Positions 31,801 to 42,430 of a stretch of DNA of 64,000 nt are shown in pieces (the stretch's first letter is position 1; the number at the start of each line of letters is the position of its first letter). The position numbers were made by a program, and so were the translations under genes. The DNA lies in NCBI GenBank assembly GCA_004335835.1, contig RWJK01001090.1, positions 100,010-164,009 of the forward strand, given 5' to 3'. This DNA comes from Scenedesmus sp. ARA3. Lineage: Eukaryota > Chlorophyta > Chlorophyceae > Sphaeropleales > Scenedesmaceae. The notes below the pieces were generated by a model, which did no database searches, was not told the origin of the DNA, and saw only the letters and a program-made list of their open reading frames with translations.

Positions 31801-34003
31801 CCTGTCCAGCAGCGCTGTGTATAAAGTGTTCAGGCCCACCCACCAACCCACATAACCATCATACCGGCTCACGCCCACCTGCGCCCACCACAAACGACAC
31901 AAACACACTGACAACGTGTACATTACACACACCTGCGCCCACCACCATCAGTGTGGTGACTGTCTCCTCTGCCTTGTCATCCGGCACCCTGTCCAGCAGC
32001 GCCGCGTGCACTGCAGCCTGGTAGCAGGCGTACTTGGTCACGTCCTTCTCAAACGTCTCGTAGGTCTGAGACTCAAGGTTGTCCTGCAGCGGCTGCAGCG
32101 GGGCCTGCGACAATCAGCAAAAAATCAGGCAATGTAAGAAAGAACCCAGTGCAGCAGCTCTTTGGGCTTCATACGTAATTGTTTGTGTGATGTACTCTGG
32201 AGGACTAGGACTGGATCCAGCCCTGCAGCAAGGCCCCCCAGTCCCGCTCACCTGTAGGTCGTCCCTGTAGCCCAGGTGGCTGTATTTGACTATCAACGCC
32301 TCCCATGCCTGCCCGCCCCCGCCCCTAACACACCCCTCAACACCCCTTCCCCCCACCTGCAGGTAGTCCCTGTATCCCGCCTCAACCTGCTCCTGCGCAG
32401 CGCCACATCCGAACAAGAGCCTACTGCTGCAGCTGTGCATTGGGCTTGCTCCCCTAGCCCCCTTCTCCTCACCTGCAGCTAATCCTGTAGCCAGCCTCCA
32501 CCTGCTCATATGCAGCACCATGTCTGACATATCTGAACAACAGCCTACTGCTACAGGTGCGCGCTGGCCTTCCATCTGGCCCCCAGCCCCTTTTGCGTCA
32601 CCTGCAGGTAATCCCTGTATCCTGCCTCCACCTGCTCCTGCGCAGCACTCAACTGAACCGACGCCTACTGCTGCAGCTGTGTTCTGGCCTGGACCCCATG
32701 ACCCCTTTCTCCTCACCTGCAGGTAGTCCCTGTAGCCTGCCTCCACCTGCTCCTGCGCAGCGCCACCATCCAGCCGCCTGGCACAGCCACACGCAAGCAG
32801 GGGGCAGACACAGCGCAGCAGCAAGTCAGCTAAACAGATGGCTGTTTTTGAACCCAGCAGAGAATGAGCCAGAGCTTGAACCACCCAGGCAGACGTTGAG
32901 GAAGGCTGCCGGAAGACGTGGCTTGGCCAGGAATAACCATTATGCGGGTAGAGGGTGTGGAGCCCAGGGGCGGCACCCCTGGCCACACACACCCTCTTAG
33001 CCTTGACTTACCCAGGAGCTGCAGAGCTGCCTGGGTAGTCACTCACTCACTCACTCAATAACCATTACAAAGGTACATGATGAACTGCGAGCAATTGCAC
33101 AGTCCATGATGAGCCACAACGAGATGACCACAAAAAATTTAGCCCCCTCTCAAAAGGAGAGAGTTTCCACCTGAACAGGTAGCAGAGGTACTCCCAGTAG
33201 GGCCGCAGCACGTGGCTCTCCCCAGGGTCGTTGACCGCAAATGGCAGCACGTCGCCGCCAGCAGCAGCAGCAGCAGCGATGGTGCTTTCTGGTGCCGGTG
33301 TGGCGGGTGGCGGCGGCTGCGGCGGTGCTGGGGCCACCTTGTGCAGCGGCTCGCCTGTGAGCACCACCTGCAGCGGCAAGCAGCAGGAATAGATTGATTA
33401 TTTGTTTAGAGTCATTGGTCAGCATTGCTTCAAGGCTGAGCACTTGCCAGCGGCTCGCCAGTGAGCACCACCTGCAGCGATGAGCAGCAGCATAATCAAA
33501 ACAATAAGAGATTGATGTTGCACAGTACCTTCAAACTTGAAGTCGAGGGATGCTTGCGGTGGCTCATGTGCTACTCCATCCGCATGTTGGAGGGCCAAAG
33601 CAATGGCCTGGGCAGCCTCCTGATGTGTTTGAATGCTATGCATAGGTTCAAGGCTGTACAACTGCCACTGCCCGCACCCACGCCAAAGTCAGCGTAGATT
33701 GTTTGCTGTGCGAAACACGTGTGCCGTTGAGGGCAATGTAGCTGAAATAGATCGGTAAACAGTAGAGTGCATGTACAGGAGCTTGATGCGCCTGGTGCCG
33801 CGCACCTGCACGTTGTGCCTGTAGGCTGTTGAGAGCAGCTCCTGGTGGGCCTTGCTGAGCATGCTGAGTTACGTGTACAATAATGCAACACTTGCTTGTC
33901 TTGCCCACCTGCACGTTGTGCCTGTAGGCTGTTGAGAGCAGCTCCTGGTGGGCCTTGCTGAGGATGGGGTAGCCGCGCTTGTTGGTGGTGAACACGCCTG
34001 AAC

Positions 34004-34038
<35 letters not shown>

Positions 34039-36698
34039 GGTGACAACAGCAGCAGTCAAGAGCTGTGTACTGGTGAGAAAGCGCAGAACGCAGCAAGTGC
34101 TCCACTGCAAATTGCAAGTACAACTAGAAGCATGCTTTGTAGCAAGCGGCATGCATGCGCGCACAGCCAGCATAACTGCTGAAGTGTGTGCGCATACAGC
34201 CAGTACGTATGCGACTGTAGCGGTGGCTGTAGCACGGCCCACTCACTGGTTGGCAGCAGCAGTGCCTTCAAGGACCATGCAAGCCAGCAGTAATTACAAG
34301 TGTGCACAGCAACAATACTCTCAGCAACGTTTCATAATAGTGCACCGCATCATGTCCACACACCCAGCATGCGGCAGCCAACTACACATGTCGCTCACTG
34401 GTTGGCAGCAGCAGCGCCCTGAGGGGCTGAGTCAGCCAGCAGCAGATATACATGTGTGCACAGCAGTAACACTGTAAAGAAACCATTTCGCAAAGTGCCA
34501 GATACACGGCTCACTCACTGGTTGGCAGCAGCAGCGCCTTCAGTGGCTGCGCCAGCCAGCGCGCCACTGCACGCTTGCAGGGCAGGTCAGGCGGCACCAC
34601 CAGCGCCACACCCAACAGGGAGCTCTGCTCACACAGCGTGAACAGCGTGCACCAGTACTCAAACCAGTCAAAGCTGCTGCTGCTGCTGCTGCTGTTGGCA
34701 ACGGCGGGGGCGTCCTGCTGCTGCTGCTGCTGTGCTGCTGGTGGCTCTGTCATTGGCAGCTGCAGCCACAGCGCCATGTGGCTCAGGCCTCCCAGGGCCT
34801 GCACAGCAGCAGCAGCAGCAGCAGCAGCAATGACCAACGACCAAGTGCCACCAAATTGACAGCACGCAACCTGGCACTGTCTACGCCAATGGTTCTGGAT
34901 AAAGGAGAGATGTGTGACAGTTGCTTCAAACAGCAGCCATGGACAGGTGAACTGCTGCTATATGAACATCAGCTCATCTGCTGTGTACGTGCCGGCTGCT
35001 GCAAGCACACTGCTACCCCTCTTCCGCCCGTTCCCTACCTGTGCTGCGCACAGCGACCACCGATATCACCAGAGCACTGCAGCACTCCCCCTGCAGCTCA
35101 ACCACACCCACCTGGTTCACAACCTGTGCATGGTTGAAGGCCCCTTTGTGCTGCTGCTGCGGGGTGGGCAGCAGCACCGCCTGCAGCCCCAGGAAGGCAG
35201 CCCAGGACAGCTCCTGCTGCAGTGCTGCTGCGCTGCGCTGCGCCAGCTCAGGCTCGGGCGAGTCTGGGTCGATCCAGGAGCTGACCTTGCCCACAATCTG
35301 GTGGCAATAGTCAGCAAAGTACAGCGGCATTGGCAGCGGCAGCAGTTTTTGGTGAGTCGGGGTCGATCCAAGAACTGACCTTGCCCACAACCTGTAGTGT
35401 TGCAAGGAGTACAGAGGTATCGCCACCCGGTACAGCAGCGGAGGCAGCAGCAGCGGTGGCAGCAGTGTTTGACTGTTTTGTTGATTCAAGGGCCACCCTT
35501 GCCCACATTCTGGGGTGGACAGACAATTGGCAGCAGCAAATGGCAGCAGCAGCGGCGCTGATGGCAACAGCAGTGCTGACAGTCACGTGGTTGCCATGGG
35601 TGTTCGGTAACTGATGAGGCCAGCATGGCAAGAGACGTGTATGGTGCCGGCGCAAGCATGATTAGTGTTTGCAGCACAACCACAGCTGAACGTCACTTGG
35701 CGAAGCACCTGCAAGCGCTGCACCGCTAGATAGTGCTAGGCAATCTCGTCAGCCGCATAACCAGTTGCCTGATTGATCATCACGGTATCTCAACTGCTGC
35801 GTCCTGCGTGCTGAGTTAGACACTACACAGCTGGAATGATCTGATCCAGTAAACCGCAGACCACTTGGGGTGCTAGATCCACACACTGCAGCTGGCTGCT
35901 GCTCTTGGCTGCGCACCTGGCTGCCCCATGTTGCTGACGTCAGCATCAGCTCCTCGCGGATCACCGGCGTCACCGCACTGCCATCTTGCGGCAGCTGCTA
36001 GCCAGAAGTAGCTCATCCACTCAACCCAATGGGCCCTCACAGCAACCTAGCTGCTACGTTGCGAACCAACGACAAAGTGCAGGTGCTTGATCCACAATGT
36101 GCAGTTCACTGCTGCTCCCCCCTCCCCCCTCCAGGGCCCCATCGTCCCATATCCAACCCACCTGGCCGCCCCATGTTGCTGACGTCAGCATCAGCTCCTC
36201 CCGTATCACCGGCGTCACTGCACTGCCGTCCTGCGGCAGCTGCAGCGCCGGCTGCTCGTGGCCCGGCTGCACCAGCGGCGCCAGCACAAAGTCAAAGCCA
36301 CACAGCAGGTACTCCTGCAGAAGCAGCAGCAGCAGCAGCAGCAGCAGCAGTGTTAGCATGTCGGAAGTACAGCAGTGCTGTTCGAGCAATGCCTCTTGCT
36401 GCGAAAGCGCACATAGCGCAGCTGAGCTGTACGGAGCTCGACACTGCTTGTACTGTGCAAGATGCGTCACTCGTTTGGTAAATTCTTGATCAATTCTCAA
36501 GGTTTCTATCAGGTATGAGTTTACAGTTAGTAGTGCTTTGGGCCCTGCGTGTGGCGATTGCGAGGTTTGAAGCAGAAGCCGCTGCAGCTGGCAACTGATC
36601 AACCGCACCTGCATGGTTCCAGCTATGTCATGGGCGTAGTTGACCTCCACGCCCGCATATCGGGCGTCACCGAAGTCTGATCTTTTCCCTAGCGGCAT
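28824..36698 (-). CDS. PRMT5: Protein arginine N-methyltransferase 5 (type II PRMT)
   Basis: Thirteen exons: 36698-36609, 36314-36162, 35297-35112, 34798-34519, 33997-33909, 33367-33171, 32777-32717, 32104-31933, 30909-30722, 30369-30311, 30071-29907, 29560-29391 and 29053-28824. All are GT-AG and phase-consistent, giving 679 residues. The protein starts [19 protein letters not shown] like plant PRMT5. The N-terminal TIM-barrel half includes [11 protein letters not shown] and [11 protein letters not shown]. The SAM-binding motif is [13 protein letters not shown] (near residue 410), then YAVEKNP. The double-E loop is [15 protein letters not shown]. The C-terminal barrel includes [14 protein letters not shown] and ends GRSYYVGL. 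It catalyses symmetric dimethylation of arginine in histones, Sm proteins and other targets, acting in nucleus and cytosol. All key motifs are intact. Several introns contain tandem copies of neighbouring exon edges. It is divergent from the gene at 37035. Confidence 0.96.
31325..32010 (-). repeat. Serial copies of a PRMT5 exon 3' end ([21 protein letters not shown])
   Basis: The exon end at 31933-32006 is copied near 31746-31821, 31521-31595 and 31331-31410, with fragments near 31469 and 31879. All lie in the intron between exons 8 and 9 in transcript order. Each large copy keeps a GTGCGT- or GTGCGC-type donor right after GGCGCAG. Identity is high, with scattered substitutions and small indels. 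Confidence 0.9.
32240..32762 (-). repeat. Five copies of a PRMT5 exon end ([12 protein letters not shown])
   Basis: The used exon (32777-32717) is followed, in transcript direction, by copies near 32645-32603, 32515-32473, 32400-32357 and 32272-32250, at about 105-130 bp spacing. The shared core on the plus strand is CTGCAGGTAGTCCCTGTA followed by GCCTCCACCTGCTCCTG. All extra copies lie in the next intron. Confidence 0.88.
33790..33999 (-). repeat. Duplicated PRMT5 exon edges around 33.4-34.0 kb
   Basis: The exon end encoding [18 protein letters not shown] (33909 side) is repeated at about 33870-33808 in the following intron, with a CAGGTGCG-type donor. Separately, at 33449-33475, the start of the next exon (VVLTGEPL) has a second copy upstream of its used acceptor at 33367. 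Confidence 0.8.
35311..36000 (-). repeat. Duplicated PRMT5 exon edges in the second intron
   Basis: In the 36161-35298 intron there is a copy of the preceding exon's end ([16 protein letters not shown], about 35990-35915, with a donor-like GTGCGC). There are also two copies of the next exon's start: one near 35392-35350 encoding [14 protein letters not shown], and a decayed one near 35515-35480. Exon ends are copied downstream and exon starts upstream, always into the intron. Confidence 0.8.
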
Positions 36699-37034
36699 GC
36701 TGGACAGTGTCTGCACGCTAGCACCAGCAGCAGCAGCAGCTACACAGCAGCAGTAGGCAGTGCCTCGCTAGTGACTCTGGTGACTGCAAAGTTTGATGCT
36801 GCGGTGCGTTTTACAGCAACAAAAGGACGTGAAGCACGCTTGCAGATTTGACGATGCTTCCGCGCGCCATAGCCTTCAAACACCGCAAAAAGCCGTCATT
36901 AGGGTTGCGACATAACAGTTCATTGCCCAGCCATCCTCGTGTGCACAGCATAACCAGCTGTACCGTTTACACCAAAATCAGCTGTTTTTCCCTGCCGTGT
37001 GTCAGCTGATCGCTGCTGTGTGCCACGATCCAAA
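36699..37034. promoter_or_regulatory. Short divergent promoter region between PRMT5 and the 37035 gene
   Basis: Only 336 bp separate the start codons of two divergent genes, so promoters and 5' UTRs of both must be compressed here. The part around 36940-37034 is relatively AT-rich. A CAG tract lies at 36724-36740. No specific factor site assigned. Confidence 0.4.
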
Positions 37035-38242
37035 ATGATTTTAGCTCCCTGCAGACGCGTGTTGTCGAATCTTGGCTTCTGTAGTATATTAAGTAGCAGA
37101 TTAAGCGTTTCACAAGGTCGGAGTGCAGTACAGCATTCCTTCTCCACAAGCAGTGATGCTAGCTGGGAAAGTGAGGTGAGATGGGAACACACACGTGCGC
37201 AGTGGCCCCACAACCACGCAAGCTGCTGTGAAGGATGTCAGATGTGTTTCTGGTCAGTCTAGGCAGCCCTTGTTGGCGTTAAGCTCTCGTGTATCTCTGC
37301 AGCAGCTGGCGTTCCCTCACACACACTGTACACGCAGTGTTGGTGGTTTGCATGTGGTCACTACCTGGGCGCTGTGCCTGCATTTGACATGATGTTCTTA
37401 TCTGATAGCAGTATATGGTGTTATGCATCTGTCAGCAATGCTGTCAGCATGCCAGCCACCAGCTGTCACGGCAATGAGAAGCAACTCAGGCACCAGGAGT
37501 TGCACCAGGACTCCTGGCTACTGCAGCACCAGCAGTACCAGTGCTGCTGTTGGCACCAGCAGTTTAATTCAGCACACCCCTGCTGTGCACTGCTTGCAGT
37601 GCCATGCAGATGTGGTCTCCAGCTGATCTCTGCTGCTGGACTGTGCATGCTGCAGGTCGACACCATCAATGAAAAGTTTGCAGAGGCACGAGAAGAGATA
37701 GAGTTTGCAAGGTGAGCTGCAGGAGTGGTGGTGCAGCATCAATCACTGCAGGATGCACAGTAGTAGCAGCGGCGGCGGCAGCAGCAGCAGCAACAACAGC
37801 AGCAGCATCAGGGCATATCTGCGGCAGCCGGTCTCAGTGACTCGAGATGTACTGTAGTTGCAGGTTGCGCTGGCACAAACACCCTCAATCAAAGTGTCAG
37901 AACATACAGCTTGTACATATGTACGGCATTTCACATGCAAAGCCAATTTCTCACACGCTTGCTTCTCCCGGCAACCGTATCACCAGTCAAGCGACATAAC
38001 TCACTCCTGCCGTCCATACCTCCCTTGTTGCTTGTGTCACCTGCAGGGAGGATGCTGAGACGGTCTATTTTAACGAGTCAGCGGAGGAGGCCCGCGGCGC
38101 AGTGGGGGAGGTGCTGGGCCGCTGGCAGGCGCTGCTGGCGCGGCTGCCTGAGGATGAGCAGGCCAAGCTGCAGCGGGCGATGGGCCTGAAGATGGAGCAG
38201 CTGAAAGCAGAGCTGAAGGAGCTGGATGAGATGCACGCATAG
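37035..38242 (+). CDS. Small coiled-coil protein, probably mitochondrial
   Basis: Exons: 37035-37175, 37656-37711 and 38047-38242, GT-AG with phases 0 and 2, giving 130 residues. An in-frame ATG at 36999 is an alternative start. Residues 1-40 (MILAPCRRVLSNLGFCSILS and following, Arg/Ser-rich, no acids) look like a mitochondrial presequence. The remainder is helical: VDTINEKFAEAREEIEFAR, DAETVYFNESAEEARGAV, LLARLPEDEQAKLQRAMGL and MEQLKAELKELDEMHA. Small plant proteins with a similar INxKFxEAREEIE ... VYFNE pattern exist with unassigned function, as far as I recall. I assign no activity. The gene is divergent from PRMT5. Confidence 0.75.
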
Positions 38243-39928
38243 CGGCAGCAGGCGCGGCAGCGGGGACTCTGAAGTTCGTTTTGGCTAGGGTATTGACAGT
38301 ATGCGCGAGTGACGGGAGCGGTGCATGTGCACGCTGCACCAGTAATCTCAATCCTGGAGCTGTTGTAGCAGCTGGCTGCTGTTGCTTGCTGCTGCTTGCT
38401 CTCTGAGCATGGCATGGCCCCAGGCTGCTGGTGGTGCAGCAGGGTTATGTTTGAGCAGTTTGTACTCGCTGCTGCAGTGCATGCTGTTTTTGGTTGATTG
38501 ACGCTACAGCGGCAACGGGGAAAGCAGATGTGCTGCTCTACATCACAGCTGAGTTGTAGTTACGTTATGATGCAGCAAGAGCATGCTGGGCTGAGTTGTA
38601 GTTACGTTATGATGCCGCAAGAGCATGCTGGGCTTCAGTCTGTGGCTTTGGTCTTGATCAAGACCCATGACCTCTGGCAGGGTGCATGCTACTGGAAGTT
38701 CAAAGACTCCTTCGGATGCCAGATGCTGGTGTCCCTCCTTCGCCTGTAGTAATCCAGCATAGGCAGCGACTTTGAAAGCATTATGCGAACAGCAGCAGCC
38801 AGTGGCGCCAATGCGCCGCGCATGCGGATGCTCTGCAGCAGCTTGTTCCATTTTGCATCTGGCCATCGATCGGCTGCGTTGCTGCTGCAGCGTACACCAC
38901 GCACTTGCTGGGCACACTACCTTTGTGGCGGCTGTATGTTGCTGCCTGCATATGACTGTGGTGCATGCTTTTGTATGGTGTACATTCGTCTCAAACAGCA
39001 GTGCTGCATGTACTGCCGTGACCCGTCACACCTGGACGGTGTTGGCCAGTCCACAGCGCTGTCCACTGCGGTGTGTATGTGTAGCAGCTGTGGCTGCTTC
39101 AAAGCAGCCCACGGAGGGCGCGCTGGACAGCACAGCAGCTGTCGCTCCTGGTGCAGCTTCAACTCCTTATATGTTCAGCCCGCCAGATCCTTTTCGCATG
39201 CAATCTGTGATCTTTTTGGTGTTCTGATGTAACCTTGCCCTATCACGTTTGTATTACGGGATGGCCTCCTCGGATTGCGACAGCCTTTGAGGGGGCTTTG
39301 TTTTAGACTTGAGTCTACTTCGTTTGCAAGCTTGCAGTCCATCAAGGCTGCAGGCAGGCCTACCGTGGCCAAGCACAACGCCGTTGTGCACCAGTGTGGG
39401 CGCAACTGTCGAAGATCAGCCTGATCTTGGCACTCCTGGGTGTGCCAGTTCAGATCAGAAAGCGTACAAACGCCATGACACCCCAGGCTCGTGCACCAAC
39501 TGCCGCATCATGTTACCATCACACCCACAGCACTACGCCACTAACCCCATTCAACTTCAGCTTATGGTGCAAGCAGGAGAACACACAGTGTTTACCTGGC
39601 AGCTTTGCAGTGCATTCTCATGCATGCTTGCAAGCATTAATGCAATTTCTGGCATAGCATTGCAGGGTTTTGGGATCCTAGCTAGCAAAGCATACTGCAG
39701 CAGACGGGCTGCAATGCACTTCATCACGCATAACCCAAACCATCAAATTCAACCACAGCAGTCACTGCACAGCTTGGCAAGTTGCCTTGCTGTTTACGTT
39801 GCCCATGTTGACTAACACGCAACAAACAGCAGGCACAAATAAACGAGGATCCTGGACGCAAGTCAAGCACAGTCACTGCTGAGTGAATGTTGCTTCTGCA
39901 CTGCTGAAGACTCATCAGCGGCAGCCCC
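38243..39928. other. Convergent intergenic region without supported gene
   Basis: Between the stop of the small coiled-coil gene and the stop of the minus-strand leucine-rich protein gene. Short frames on both strands lack domains and paired splice sites. It contains a 42-bp two-copy tandem repeat at 38549-38634 (unit beginning GAGTTGTAGTTACGTTATGA). TGTAA at 39228-39232 could be a poly(A) signal, but it is almost 1 kb from the stop. Confidence 0.5.
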
Positions 39929-41629
39929 TCACCCCAACAAAGCTTGAAACATCTCAAACAAAGCCTGTACGTTCCCCTTGACTTCCTGCAGATCACGTTC
40001 GCACCGCGCACGCGTCTCCGCCGTAGAGGAAAAGGATATCGTCAACTGCTCAAGCTGTGCTTCCAACAACTTCACCCGTAACAAGGTCAGCTCTTCCCCC
40101 AGCTCAACCCCTGGCAGGCTGTGCAGCAGCGTTTCCCAGTCTGGCTGCTGGACCGCATCATCAGCTGGCCCTAGATCCTCCAGATCGCACAGATCAAGGC
40201 AGCTGAGCTGTGTTGCTGCCTGCAGCCGCATGATGGGGTGAGGCCGGCCCGCCTCTGCAGCTGCAGGCCCAAGCCAGTAAGCTGCTGCCCTCAACACGCG
40301 CAGCTGCTTCGACGCCACAATCGCGTCCGCCAGGGCCTCGTAGCTTGCCACGCTGCCCCACAGCCCTGACCTTCCGCCTTGATCTGCAGCAGTGGACAGC
40401 GCCAGCACCTTCAAGCCTGTCAGGTGTGCCAAGCTGGCTGCCACATCAGCCACTCTGTAGGACCCAGTCGCAAGCTCCAAGCTAGCGAGGCCTGTCAGCT
40501 GCCCAAGCAGCGCTCCAAGGGCCGCCGGGAAGTTGATGTCATCTGCTGCTGCTGGCTGTGGTGGCCCGTACGACATCACATTCAGCGACTTCAGCGGCAG
40601 CGCAGCCAGAGCAGGGATGATCGCTGGCGCATCTGCATCTTCCAGCCGCATCCAGACTGCCTTCAGTGATGTGAGCTGCGTCAGGCAGCGTGCAATTCCT
40701 GCAAGCCCGCCTGCGCCGAGCATGTCCAGGTTGTGTACGTCCAGGTGCTGCAGGCGGGTGAGCTGCAGCAGGGGCCGCTCATGCATCACCATGGGCACCT
40801 TCAGGCTGACGAGGTTAGGTGGCAGCTGCGAGTCCTCCCCAGTCACAAAGCGCGTGCCGGCCACATCCAGCGCTGTCAGCGCCGTCAGGTGGGCCATCTG
40901 CACACCTCGCTGCAGCTGCACCAGCCATTGCCTGTCGCTGTCGCTGATGACGGCCCCAGGTGTTAGGCGGTCAGGCGTGTCCACCGCCAGGCCCAGCTGC
41001 ACCAGGCTTGCAGGAAGCGCTGGCAGCAGCTTCTTAACTCCTGCATGACTTGTTATGCTGCCCAGGTAGATGGAAGTGAGCTGGCTGAAGGTGGCTGCCA
41101 GGTCGAGGCCAGGGGAAAGGCATGCTGCTGCACCAAGGCCTACAATGCTGATGTCCTGCAGGCTGGGGAGTGCTGCTAGCTGCGAGCCCAGCATGGCACA
41201 CTCACAGTCGTGCAGCGGAGTTGCTGCAACATCATAATCACGTAGCAGCTGCAGGTCGACGCTTGCGAGGGTCCTGGGCATGCTTTGCAGGATGGCTGCT
41301 GCACAGATGGTGCTTTGCCCTGCGTTGCCTGGGCGTGCGCTGTGCTCATCAATGTCTTCCCGAGGTAGCTGCAGCTTCAGGGTGTTCACGCCCTGCAGGA
41401 GGTCTGCATGCTTGGTCATCCAGGCTGCTGCCTGCTGGGCCGTGCTGCTGTCTGGCATGCTCAGCTGCAGCTCCTGCAGCTGGTTGCTGCGGGCGGTGCT
41501 TGCTGCAGCTGCTACTGCTTTGCTGGTGGTGAGGAGCTTGGCTGTCATTCCCAGGGAAGCGGGCAGGCAGGGATGACAGAGGACGCAGGGTAGCTCCAAG
41601 ATGCTGTTGGGGACGTGGCTGCACTCCAT
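39929..41629 (-). CDS. Leucine-rich-repeat-like protein, single exon
   Basis: An uninterrupted frame of 566 residues on the minus strand, unusual here because all confident neighbours have introns. Leu/Ala-rich repeats of the LxxLxLxxN type run from about residue 90 to 470, for example LQLLRDYDV, LTSIYLGSIT, LTALTALDVAGTRFV, LTRLQHLDVHNLDML, LTSLKAVWMRLEDA and LTGLASLELATGS. These fit an irregular LRR solenoid. The first 50 residues (including ILELPCVLCHPCLPASLGM) could be a degenerate F-box, but no clear F-box signature is present. The last 60 residues form a likely coiled coil (LRVKLLEAQLEQLTISFSS and RCERDLQEVKGNVQALFEM). LRR solenoids bind proteins, and F-box/LRR proteins select ubiquitination substrates; either is only inferred. 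Many intronless LRR genes of this style occur in green algae. Confidence 0.85.
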   Translation of the reverse strand: MECSHVPNSILELPCVLCHPCLPASLGMTAKLLTTSKAVAAAASTARSNQLQELQLSMPDSSTAQQAAAWMTKHADLLQGVNTLKLQLPREDIDEHSARPGNAGQSTICAAAILQSMPRTLASVDLQLLRDYDVAATPLHDCECAMLGSQLAALPSLQDISIVGLGAAACLSPGLDLAATFSQLTSIYLGSITSHAGVKKLLPALPASLVQLGLAVDTPDRLTPGAVISDSDRQWLVQLQRGVQMAHLTALTALDVAGTRFVTGEDSQLPPNLVSLKVPMVMHERPLLQLTRLQHLDVHNLDMLGAGGLAGIARCLTQLTSLKAVWMRLEDADAPAIIPALAALPLKSLNVMSYGPPQPAAADDINFPAALGALLGQLTGLASLELATGSYRVADVAASLAHLTGLKVLALSTAADQGGRSGLWGSVASYEALADAIVASKQLRVLRAAAYWLGPAAAEAGRPHPIMRLQAATQLSCLDLCDLEDLGPADDAVQQPDWETLLHSLPGVELGEELTLLRVKLLEAQLEQLTISFSSTAETRARCERDLQEVKGNVQALFEMFQALLG

Positions 41630-42430
41630 GGCGCCACTGCTGCTATTGCTGTTGGAGGTGATGGAAGCGGACTGTGCGCTTTGCCGAGATGCACAGAAGC
41701 AACCTCGGAGGTAGACTTATGCAGATCAAAGCCGCGCAGCGTGCAGAAGGTGCCGACTGCCTAGCAATGCTTTCGTTGCGACCTGGTCCACTGCGGTCAG
41801 CCGCAACTAGAACTTCAGTCGACAGCAAGTTGACAACTGTAGCTCATTTCAGAAAAAGGTAAGCGATTAATGCTGCGATGAACTATGAGCGACATTCACT
41901 TTTGTCAACGTGCATGGCGTGTCCTTTTTTGAACAGAGGAGTTAGGGTTTTCTTGGGTTGCCGCTTTTTGTTTTTTGTTGCTGCAGTTCAAAACGTGCAA
42001 AAACGAGAATGGAAAGGGGTTTTGTATCAGCCTAGGATTCACATTGTTGATGCTTGACAGATGGCGTGCGTCTAACTGTGCGAGCAGAAGTCTGCTGCCA
42101 CTGTCACAGCAACTTGAAGTTGCCTCTGCCCCCATGGCGCCAGGGCTGCGTTTCTCGTGCCACAGCGGGGCTGCCTGCACACCGTCCCTGCCCCTCAACC
42201 TCATCTTACTGTGCTTGCACAGCGCAAGTACTTGATCCTTTGGGACCCAAAGACAGGGTCTGAGAAGTTCCAACATGATGGATGTAGCATCGTTTCATCA
42301 TGTTTGCAAGCATACCATAACACCAGGCACAGCAAAACGAATCACCCATTAGCTTGGCAGCCGCGCTGAGTCTGAGGTTGTTGACAGAGAGCTTGCATCT
42401 GCATGTAAATGTGTGAACAAAATGGTTGTG
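41630..42430. other. Upstream region of the LRR gene and 3' flank of the DUF1499-like gene
   Basis: No coding signal. It should hold the promoter of the minus-strand LRR gene (adjacent to 41629) and the 3' UTR of the minus-strand gene ending at 42431. AT-rich stretches near 41930-42010 are compatible with promoter sequence, but nothing specific was identified. Confidence 0.4.
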
